From JAITWN01 sp964437335 (GTDB taxonomy: Bacteria > Pseudomonadota > Gammaproteobacteria > SZUA-140): a DNA stretch of 64,000 nucleotides. The position numbers were made by a program, and so were the translations under genes. This document shows positions 57,763 to 64,000 of the stretch, piece after piece. The stretch's first letter is position 1; every line of letters begins with the position of its first letter. The stretch spans positions 9,697 to 73,696 of the forward strand of contig CAYTGL010000013.1 of assembly GCA_964437335.1 (NCBI GenBank), in the 5' to 3' direction. The notes beneath the pieces were generated by a model. It searched no databases, had not been told where the DNA came from, and was given only the letters and a program-made list of their open reading frames with translations.

Positions 57763-58914
57763 ATGCAGAATTATTTCAACCAATATGTGATTCCTAAGGA
57801 ATGGTTATCCGTGAAGAATGAAAGAAAACGATTGTGTATTGTGTCGCCGTGTCACTGGTCTGGATCGTTTGGCGGTGCTGAACAACAGATGTCATTGCTA
57901 ATGGATGTACTGGTCTCACAGGGGCAGTATGAAATTACCTATGTGACTAGGCAGGCAGATCCTAATTATAGGCCGGCCGGATACAGGATTGAGCAGATAG
58001 CCGCGAGCCCCATATCCATGCGTGTTGGCAATGTTCTCGATGCAAGGCAATTGCTAAGAATACTGCGCAGAGTCCGCCCTCATGTTATCTATCAGAGAGT
58101 CGGTGGTGCTTATACCGGAATAGCGGCCAATTATGCCCTAAGAAACAATTGCAAAATGGTATGGCATATATCAAGTGATATGAATGTAATGCCGTACAGG
58201 ATGGATATAAACAAGTCTTCAAATTTCGTATCGAGGTATATCGAAAAGAAACTTCTAGAATATGGAATTCGTAACAGTAACTGCATAATTGCCCAAACCC
58301 AGCATCAGGCTGAAATGCTAAGTACTTACTTTGGAGTACGTGCCTCGAAAATTGTTCCGAACTACCAGCTCGTACCGGCTATGCCGGAAAAAATGGTTAA
58401 ACCTGTCAATGTCGTATGGGTCTCCAATTTTAAGAGAATGAAGAGACCGGAATTATATATTGATCTCGCAAAGGAGTTCCGGTCTTATGAGGACATAAGG
58501 TTTATCATGATTGGCCGTGCAGAAAACTCTGTATGGGGCAGGCAGATTGTCAAGAAAATGAGGGACGTGCCGTCGCTTGAATACTTGGGCGAAAAAACGC
58601 AGAAAGAGGTCAACCAAATTCTGGGGCAATCACATATTTTCGTAAATACGAGCAGCTATGAAGGGTTTCCCAATACTTTTATACAGTCATGGATGCGTGG
58701 AGTACCCGTGGTCAGTCTAGATGTCAATCCGGATAATGTCCTATCGTCACATAATATTGGTTATTGTTCGGGGTCATTTGCCCAGCTCTGCCGTGATGTC
58801 GAGCTTCTGATAAAAGATAGTGGTCTAAGGCAATCAATGGGTAATGCAGCAAGAAGCTATGCAACAGAGAATCATTCGGAGAGAAATATTTATAAAATCA
58901 TCGAGGAATTATAA
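57763..58914 (+). CDS. glycosyltransferase, GT4 family
   Basis: A 383-residue GT-B glycosyltransferase. The N-terminal half has CIVSPCHWSGSFGGAEQQMS, the usual GGAE acceptor loop. The C-terminal half has VVWVSNFKRMKRPELYIDLA and FVNTSSYEGFPNTFIQSWMR, the E-x7-E-like donor site. A GTG at 57811 (VKNERKRLCIVSP) with AAGGA before it may be the true start, since the first 16 residues are unlike the family. It begins an AT-richer run of sugar genes with very short gaps. Confidence 0.85.
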   Translation: MQNYFNQYVIPKEWLSVKNERKRLCIVSPCHWSGSFGGAEQQMSLLMDVLVSQGQYEITYVTRQADPNYRPAGYRIEQIAASPISMRVGNVLDARQLLRILRRVRPHVIYQRVGGAYTGIAANYALRNNCKMVWHISSDMNVMPYRMDINKSSNFVSRYIEKKLLEYGIRNSNCIIAQTQHQAEMLSTYFGVRASKIVPNYQLVPAMPEKMVKPVNVVWVSNFKRMKRPELYIDLAKEFRSYEDIRFIMIGRAENSVWGRQIVKKMRDVPSLEYLGEKTQKEVNQILGQSHIFVNTSSYEGFPNTFIQSWMRGVPVVSLDVNPDNVLSSHNIGYCSGSFAQLCRDVELLIKDSGLRQSMGNAARSYATENHSERNIYKIIEEL

Positions 58915-58916
58915 GG

Positions 58917-60089
58917 ATGACTGTCGAGCATGGAGGAAAATCAAAAAGAATTATATGGCTAGAAGCAGATAGATTCGATACAAAGCCAAACAAAAGTCCT
59001 TGGATAGAAATGTCTCGAGTGCTTAACTCGCATGGCTTTGATGTCACGCTTGTGACAGGCTACGAGATTGCTCCATATACTTGTGCAGGTCTGAATATAA
59101 TATCATTGCGGGCGCGAGATATTCCTTTTTTTTATCGAGTATCGTTGCTGATAAAAATGCTGTTGTGGGTGAAAAGTAATGCCGAGAAGAGCGATATTAT
59201 TATTTTGAAGCCAGAGTCGTTGCTTATCGCGCCAATATTGAAGAGAAGCGGTTTTAGCAATCTGCATCTCGATGTGCGGACACTTCCACTAAGGAATCTA
59301 AGCTCGTTTAAAGCGAGGATAGATCATTGGATGTTCTGGACTTTTTCGCTGGCTAGATTGCGGAAATACATTTTTAGCTATTCATTCATCACAGAAAGGT
59401 TGAAAACAGCAATAGAGCAGGAATTCCGCATTAAATTTGCCGATTATGCCATATGGCAATCCAGTGTAAATATGAAGGTGTTTCGGCCGCTTCCAGATAT
59501 GAAGCGAGAAGAAGTGCGCAATATTTACACCATCTTTTATCATGGAAACATTTATAGAACTCGCGGGGTAGACAAAATTATTGAAGCAATGTCTTTGCTG
59601 TCACCAGATTACCAAGGGCTGATACGATTGGTTATTGTTGGGCCAGATAGAGGCGAAGTTTCATTACAGGAGATTGCGCGCAGATATGGGGTTGAAAACT
59701 TCGTTATTCCAACTGGCTATATTCCATACGAGGATATTCCGGAAAGTATAGCTCAGGCTGATTGTTGTATATGCCCCTTGCCTGATTTACTAGAATGGAA
59801 CGTTTCAAGCCCGCTCAAGGTATTTGAATATATGGCGTGCGGGAAGCCGGTTATTCTAACACCAATTGCTGCGCATAAAGATGTTGCAGAAGGACTAAAA
59901 TTTATCGTGTGGACTATAGGGTACGGGGCGGATGACATCCGAAAGGCAATAGAGTACTCATTCGAACACCGAGATCGACTAAAAGAAGAAGCGAAAAACG
60001 CGCGTGATTACATGCGAGATAAGTACGATTGGGAAGTGCAGGGAAAGCAATTATCAGATTATTTATTCTGTAAATACCGTGGGTCTTAG
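58917..60089 (+). CDS. glycosyltransferase, GT4 family
   Basis: A 390-residue GT-B protein, two bases after the previous stop. The first half lacks a strong GG loop but carries NKSPWIEMSRVLNSHGFDVT. The second half has FYHGNIYRTRGVDKIIEAM and CICPLPDLLEWNVSSPLKVF followed by EYMACGKPVI, the donor-sugar binding signature. It probably adds one sugar of the surface polysaccharide repeat. Donor and acceptor cannot be read from the sequence. Confidence 0.82.
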   Translation: MTVEHGGKSKRIIWLEADRFDTKPNKSPWIEMSRVLNSHGFDVTLVTGYEIAPYTCAGLNIISLRARDIPFFYRVSLLIKMLLWVKSNAEKSDIIILKPESLLIAPILKRSGFSNLHLDVRTLPLRNLSSFKARIDHWMFWTFSLARLRKYIFSYSFITERLKTAIEQEFRIKFADYAIWQSSVNMKVFRPLPDMKREEVRNIYTIFYHGNIYRTRGVDKIIEAMSLLSPDYQGLIRLVIVGPDRGEVSLQEIARRYGVENFVIPTGYIPYEDIPESIAQADCCICPLPDLLEWNVSSPLKVFEYMACGKPVILTPIAAHKDVAEGLKFIVWTIGYGADDIRKAIEYSFEHRDRLKEEAKNARDYMRDKYDWEVQGKQLSDYLFCKYRGS

Positions 60090-60115
60090 TCCTAGAATAT
60101 AACCGGGGTTCATGA

Positions 60116-61465
60116 GTGAAAATATTAATATACCTTGTTATAGGGCTGGTCATTATATCAGGGTATAGTGCGCAGTACATTTATGGCGGATTGAAATATC
60201 TTCCAGAATTACTATCCAGTATGGTGGCTCTGGTCGTTATTGCAAGGCTGGCCGTGACGCGCTCAATTTCACTGAGTCCAAAATACGTACTCTTGGGAAT
60301 CTTAGTAGGCCTGCATATTTTATTGGGGGTTATTATAAATGCCGTACCGCCTGGCGCCATAGTCTTTGGAATACGTCCTTATCTAAAATGGGTGCCTATA
60401 TTTCTTATCCCTGTTGTGTATCAATTATCTCAGGGCGATCTCAAAGAGCTACTAAAGTTTATATTGATGATGGCGCTGTTACAGTGTCCTTTTGCCATAT
60501 TTCAAAGATTTATTCAGTATAAAGATATCTCTACAGGGGACGTAATTACCGGTACGCTTGGAGAAAACGCATCAGGCGCGTTGTCCATTTTCATGGTTTC
60601 AGCGATTGCGCTACTAATTGCGTTTTATGTCAGAAAAAGAATACGGTTTAGTCAAGTGATGGTACTTGTTTCATTATTGTTTATACCGACAACAATAAAC
60701 GAGACCAAGGTTACTTTAATTCTACTGCCATTAGCATTGGTCGTCCCATATATCTTTTCAGTACGGAAAATAAAGCCTATTCAGTTAATCGGAATCCCGG
60801 TGTTGGCACTCATGCTTACAATTGGATTTGTTGCTATATATGACCAAGTAGCCAGTAAGTGGGGTGGGCTAAGTGTTGGGTTTTTCGTTGACAAGCAGGC
60901 GGAAACTTATATGTATCGTGGTGACGATCGCCATGATGATGTTGAATTAAGTCCCCGGCGTATTGGAAAGAACTTACTGCTCCCGAAGGAGATTATTACC
61001 TTAGAAGAGGGAGGTGGGCGGATTGACAAAATATTGCTTCCAATAAATGTTCTTAGTAATGATTCGGTAAAGTTATGGGTAGGACTTGGAGTAGGGAACG
61101 CTATGTTAAGTTCTGTCAGCATATCCTCCGGGTCATATGGGTGGCGCCTTGGCATAATTAGTAACGACACGCTAATGAGTTTTTTATTATGGGAGACCGG
61201 TATTGGTGGATTGCTTTTATTTCTAATATTCATGTTGTTAGTTACTTATGACGCTTACAAACTCGCGCGTACCGATGATATTAGAGGTGCGATGGCGGCT
61301 GGGTGGCTCGGTGTATTGGTAATTATATTTTTATCGATTCCATATACAAATATTTTTTATTTTAGTGTCCTGATATATCTCTTTGCTCTTTTATCGGGGA
61401 TGGTAGCTGCAGAAGCAGCACGCATAAAAAGAATTCAAAGAATTCATAGTAACCATGAATCATAG
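60116..61465 (+). CDS. polytopic O-antigen polymerase/ligase-like protein
   Basis: A 449-residue membrane protein with about ten to twelve hydrophobic segments (for example ILIYLVIGLVIISGYSAQYI and, near the C-terminus, IFFYFSVLIYLFALLSGMVA-type helices). One larger hydrophilic loop (about 240-330) contains VELSPRRIGKNLL, and a conserved-looking NETKVTLILLPLAL lies in the middle. The size and layout fit Wzy polymerases or O-antigen ligase-domain proteins. The start is GTG at 60116. Its place among GT4 genes supports a role in joining repeat units. Wzy and WaaL cannot be told apart here. Confidence 0.72.
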   Translation: MKILIYLVIGLVIISGYSAQYIYGGLKYLPELLSSMVALVVIARLAVTRSISLSPKYVLLGILVGLHILLGVIINAVPPGAIVFGIRPYLKWVPIFLIPVVYQLSQGDLKELLKFILMMALLQCPFAIFQRFIQYKDISTGDVITGTLGENASGALSIFMVSAIALLIAFYVRKRIRFSQVMVLVSLLFIPTTINETKVTLILLPLALVVPYIFSVRKIKPIQLIGIPVLALMLTIGFVAIYDQVASKWGGLSVGFFVDKQAETYMYRGDDRHDDVELSPRRIGKNLLLPKEIITLEEGGGRIDKILLPINVLSNDSVKLWVGLGVGNAMLSSVSISSGSYGWRLGIISNDTLMSFLLWETGIGGLLLFLIFMLLVTYDAYKLARTDDIRGAMAAGWLGVLVIIFLSIPYTNIFYFSVLIYLFALLSGMVAAEAARIKRIQRIHSNHES

Positions 61466-61499
61466 TTGTGCATAAATATAGTCGATATAGGCAAGATAA

Positions 61500-62735
61500 G
61501 TGAACAAGCTGCTTTCGGTTAACAACTATTATTACCCGCGTGGTGGTGCGGAAGTGGTATTTCTTGAGCATAACAAGCTGTTTGAACAGGCTGGATGGAA
61601 TGTCACGCCATTTTCGATGCGTCATCCGAAGAATATGGAAACACCTTGGTCAGAATATTTTATCGAAGAAATAGAATATGGCTCTGAATATAGTGTATTA
61701 GAGAAGCTAGGGCGAATTCCGAAGACCATATATTCATTAGAATCAAGACGAAAATTATCCAGATTATTGACCAAGATCCAGCCAAACATCTGTCATCTAC
61801 ACAACATCTACCATCATATTTCTCCTTCAATTCTGGGTGTGCTAAAGAAAAACCATATCCCGGTCGTTCTGACGTTGCATGATCTGAAGCTGGCTTGTCC
61901 AGCCTACAAGATGTATACCCACGACGGCATTTGCGAGCGCTGTAAAAATGGGAATATCCATAATGTCGTAATGCATCGATGTATAAAGGAGTCTTATGCG
62001 CTTAGCATGTTGATCGCCGTTGAATCAACTGTGAATTCGTTGCTAGGCAGCTATAAAAGGTGCGTCGATAGATACATAGTACCGAGTCGCTTCTACATCA
62101 AGAAGTTCGTAGAGTGGGGGTGGGATGGTGCTCGCTTTGCGTATGTACCGAACTTTGTAAATACATCGCTCTTTGAGCCAGAGTATCGTCCGGGTAATGC
62201 GTTCGTATATCTCGGCAGGTTGGTCAAGGAGAAGGGTGTTGCAACATTAATAAAAGCGGCAGCCGTTGCTGGCGTATCGTTACGTGTAATCGGGACGGGT
62301 CCTGAGGAAGGTGCCTTGCGTAATCTTTCGATGTGCTTAGGAGCAGATGTCAGCTTCCTGGGGTATTTAAGCGGTTCACCACTGCATGATCAAATTCGCT
62401 CTGCAAGAGCTCTAGTGCTTCCTTCTGAATGGTATGAAAATGCGCCAGTGTCCGTAATGGAAGCCTATGCGTTGGGCAAGCCCGTAATCGGTGCGGCCAT
62501 AGGTGGAATTCCAGAATTGATCCGAGAGGGTGGGTCAGGTGTAACTTTCGAGTCAGGTTCTATTGAGGGCCTTGCCTCGGTGCTGGAAAACTTTAACAGC
62601 TACAATGACTCTCGCTTGTCTGATATGGGTAGATTCGGACGATCATGGATGGAAAGCGAATTTAGTGAGAGACACTACCTAAATAGGATGCTGGCAATTT
62701 ATCGTGACTTGGGCGCCACAGGTGTGCCGTTGTGA
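61500..62735 (+). CDS. glycosyltransferase, GT4 family with Cys-rich insert
   Basis: A 411-residue GT-B protein starting at GTG 61500. The acceptor loop is NNYYYPRGGAEVVFLEHNKL. A segment with four cysteines (LACPAYKMYTHDGICERCKN, then HRC about ten residues later) is the hallmark of one GT4 subgroup and may bind zinc. The donor site is VLPSEWYENAPVSVMEAYAL, and FVYLGRLVKEKGVATLIKA begins the second Rossmann half. It overlaps the next gene by four bases. Confidence 0.87.
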   Translation: MNKLLSVNNYYYPRGGAEVVFLEHNKLFEQAGWNVTPFSMRHPKNMETPWSEYFIEEIEYGSEYSVLEKLGRIPKTIYSLESRRKLSRLLTKIQPNICHLHNIYHHISPSILGVLKKNHIPVVLTLHDLKLACPAYKMYTHDGICERCKNGNIHNVVMHRCIKESYALSMLIAVESTVNSLLGSYKRCVDRYIVPSRFYIKKFVEWGWDGARFAYVPNFVNTSLFEPEYRPGNAFVYLGRLVKEKGVATLIKAAAVAGVSLRVIGTGPEEGALRNLSMCLGADVSFLGYLSGSPLHDQIRSARALVLPSEWYENAPVSVMEAYALGKPVIGAAIGGIPELIREGGSGVTFESGSIEGLASVLENFNSYNDSRLSDMGRFGRSWMESEFSERHYLNRMLAIYRDLGATGVPL

Positions 62736-63835
62736 AAGTGATGGTGCTGGGTTTGCGAGGATTTCCGGATGTACAGGGAGGTGTCGAGAAGCATTCTGAG
62801 CACCTTTATCCTAAACTGGTCCGTTTAGGCTGTGATGTCAATGTTATCGTTCGTACACCCTATTTCGCTCGTGGAATGCGTGAATGGAATGGAGTCAGAT
62901 TAACAAGACTATGGTCCCCGCATGTAAACGGTATTGAAGCATTTATTCATACTTTTCTGGGCGTGCTCTACGCAGCAGTATTACGACCTGATGTGTTACA
63001 TATTCATGCAGTAGGGCCAGCAATCATGACGCCTTTGGCCAGGTTGATGAGACTAAAGGTAATCGTGACCCATCATGGTCCGGATTATGATCGTGAAAAG
63101 TGGGGCTGGTTCGCTCGTGGATTATTGCGACTGGGTGAACGATGGGGGATGCGTTATGCTAATCAGAGAATTGTTATTTCCGAGGTTATCAAAAATCTAG
63201 TACAAGATCGACATGGGGTCAATTCTATTGTTATTCCTAATGGCGTTGATATCCCCGAAATTCCAGCGACTACAGGTGCTTTGGATAAATTCGGTATTGA
63301 AAAGCAGAAATATATTCTTATGGTAGGCCGCCTTGTGCCGGAAAAGAGGCATCTGGATCTGATAAATGCCTTTAGTAGGGCTAAACTGCAAGGGTACAAA
63401 CTTGTTATAGTGGGCGATGCTGATCATCCAGACGAGTACACAAGAGTATTAAATAAAGAAGCAAGTAAGTGTGCGGACATTGTATTAACCGGTTACCAGT
63501 GTGGTCTTGCGCTACAGGAGCTTTACGCACATGCCGCACTTTTTGTATTGCCATCTTCACACGAAGGCTTGCCAATTGCTATGTTGGAGGCGCTAAGCTA
63601 CGGACTTCAGATCCTCGCGAGTAATATTCCGGCAAATCTAGAGGTTGGCTTACCAGAACAAGATTATTTCCCATTAGGAAATGTAATAGTGCTCGCAAAT
63701 TTAATGCGAGAAAGTATAGATCGGCAAGCTTACCTAGATAATGGGTCGAAAGCTCGGTTAATTATCAAAGAGCGCTATAATTGGGCCAGTATTGCTCAAC
63801 AGGTATTTAATGTCTATGAACTGGCTATAAACTGA
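62732..63835 (+). CDS. glycosyltransferase, GT4 family
   Basis: A 367-residue GT-B protein. It starts KVMVLGLRGFPDVQGGVEKH, the GGVE form of the acceptor loop seen in rhamnosyl- and mannosyltransferase-like GT4 proteins. IVTHHGPDYDREKWGWFAR, KYILMVGRLVPEKRHLDLI and LPSSHEGLPIAMLEALSYG follow. GTG at 62732 overlaps the previous stop (GTGA), so translation is coupled. It is the last complete gene in the window; the cluster probably continues. Confidence 0.87.
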   Translation: MKVMVLGLRGFPDVQGGVEKHSEHLYPKLVRLGCDVNVIVRTPYFARGMREWNGVRLTRLWSPHVNGIEAFIHTFLGVLYAAVLRPDVLHIHAVGPAIMTPLARLMRLKVIVTHHGPDYDREKWGWFARGLLRLGERWGMRYANQRIVISEVIKNLVQDRHGVNSIVIPNGVDIPEIPATTGALDKFGIEKQKYILMVGRLVPEKRHLDLINAFSRAKLQGYKLVIVGDADHPDEYTRVLNKEASKCADIVLTGYQCGLALQELYAHAALFVLPSSHEGLPIAMLEALSYGLQILASNIPANLEVGLPEQDYFPLGNVIVLANLMRESIDRQAYLDNGSKARLIIKERYNWASIAQQVFNVYELAIN

Positions 63836-64000
63836 CCGTAATTGCGCCAGCTGATAAGCTTAACGTGTTGTTGCAGTGACCGATTGAATCCAAGGCTACT
63901 GCCTTCAGGGGGGGTACCTCCAAGAAACCTAATGTTTTGCTGCAACCGACCTCACCCCCATATTGAGTAGCACATCGATTTAGAGTCCAATCCCATGATA
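63836..64000. other. non-coding end of the window
   Basis: No reading frame, hairpin with a T-run or recognisable element is seen in these 165 bases. TGTTGTTGCAGTGACCGA and TGTTTTGCTGCAACCGACC are loosely alike and could be decayed repeat or insertion-sequence ends, but this is weak. Confidence 0.4.

Noticed and set aside
57745..57763. TGCATC/GATGCA inverted repeat before the first glycosyltransferase
   Set aside because: Six-base arms in AT-rich sequence are easily found by chance and nothing ties it to function.
1..64000. CRISPR arrays, tRNA, rRNA, integrases with att sites, complete insertion sequences
   Set aside because: I looked for regular spaced repeats, cloverleaf-like segments and transposase-plus-ends units and found none; XerD is the chromosomal recombinase, not a mobile integrase.

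Overview
The window reads as chromosome of a GC-rich gammaproteobacterium. Its housekeeping blocks are in the order usual for that class: trmD-rplS, then suhB/trmJ/cysE/iscR, ndk-rlmN-pilF-rodZ-ispG-hisS-yfgM-bamB-der, and xseA/guaB-guaA with tadA further on. The order and the adenosylcobalamin (class II) ribonucleotide reductase suggest a Chromatiales- or Acidiferrobacterales-like lineage, but the genus cannot be fixed from what I see.

Bases 1-35,911 are almost wholly housekeeping. In order: trmD (partial)-rplS, a small secreted repeat protein, xerD, dsbC, an AddB-like/AddA-like nuclease-helicase pair, fdxA, mutS, a sulfurtransferase, suhB, trmJ, cysE, iscR-iscS-iscA, ndk through der, a compact class II NrdJ, a lipoprotein, an SRPBCC protein, an M23 peptidase, xseA, guaB and guaA. 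The isc operon keeps a textbook IscR site but has no iscU, hscB, hscA or fdx. The iscS-iscA junction, where iscU normally sits, holds two GGGGTC palindromes of a family scattered through the window.

Bases 35,912-40,125 are a small island between guaA and tadA. It holds a methyltransferase-like protein with an N-terminal ZZ-type zinc finger, a decayed IS91-family transposase fragment, an OafA-type acyltransferase with an SGNH tail, and a hicAB module whose toxin gene carries an in-frame stop.

Bases 40,627-57,621 are the most interesting part, a probable specialised-metabolism locus. A minus-strand operon encodes a PqqD-like protein, two tiny paralogous peptides with a shared RR-FLKKS-Y-VP-LTLKAAPA-A-G-GSP leader, an HPr-kinase-like protein, a PatZ-like acyl-CoA synthetase/acetyltransferase and an asparagine synthetase. 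A nucleotidyltransferase-family gene is divergent from it. A second minus-strand operon encodes a fused aminodeoxychorismate synthase, a chorismate-mutase-type protein and a prephenate-dehydrogenase-type protein (the papABC logic for 4-amino-phenylalanine), ending in an asparagine-synthetase-like protein without the glutaminase cysteine. Two ATP-grasp proteins and a FemAB/GNAT-like protein flank these. My reading is a RiPP-like peptide-modification system (substrate peptides, recognition protein, kinase, nucleotidyltransferase, amide-forming enzyme) next to, and perhaps using, a non-proteinogenic aromatic amino acid pathway. The product is unknown.

Bases 57,763-63,835 are visibly AT-richer and hold four GT4-type glycosyltransferases and one polytopic O-antigen polymerase/ligase-like protein, an exopolysaccharide or O-antigen segment that probably runs past the end of the window. 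I found no rRNA, tRNA, CRISPR array or complete insertion sequence.
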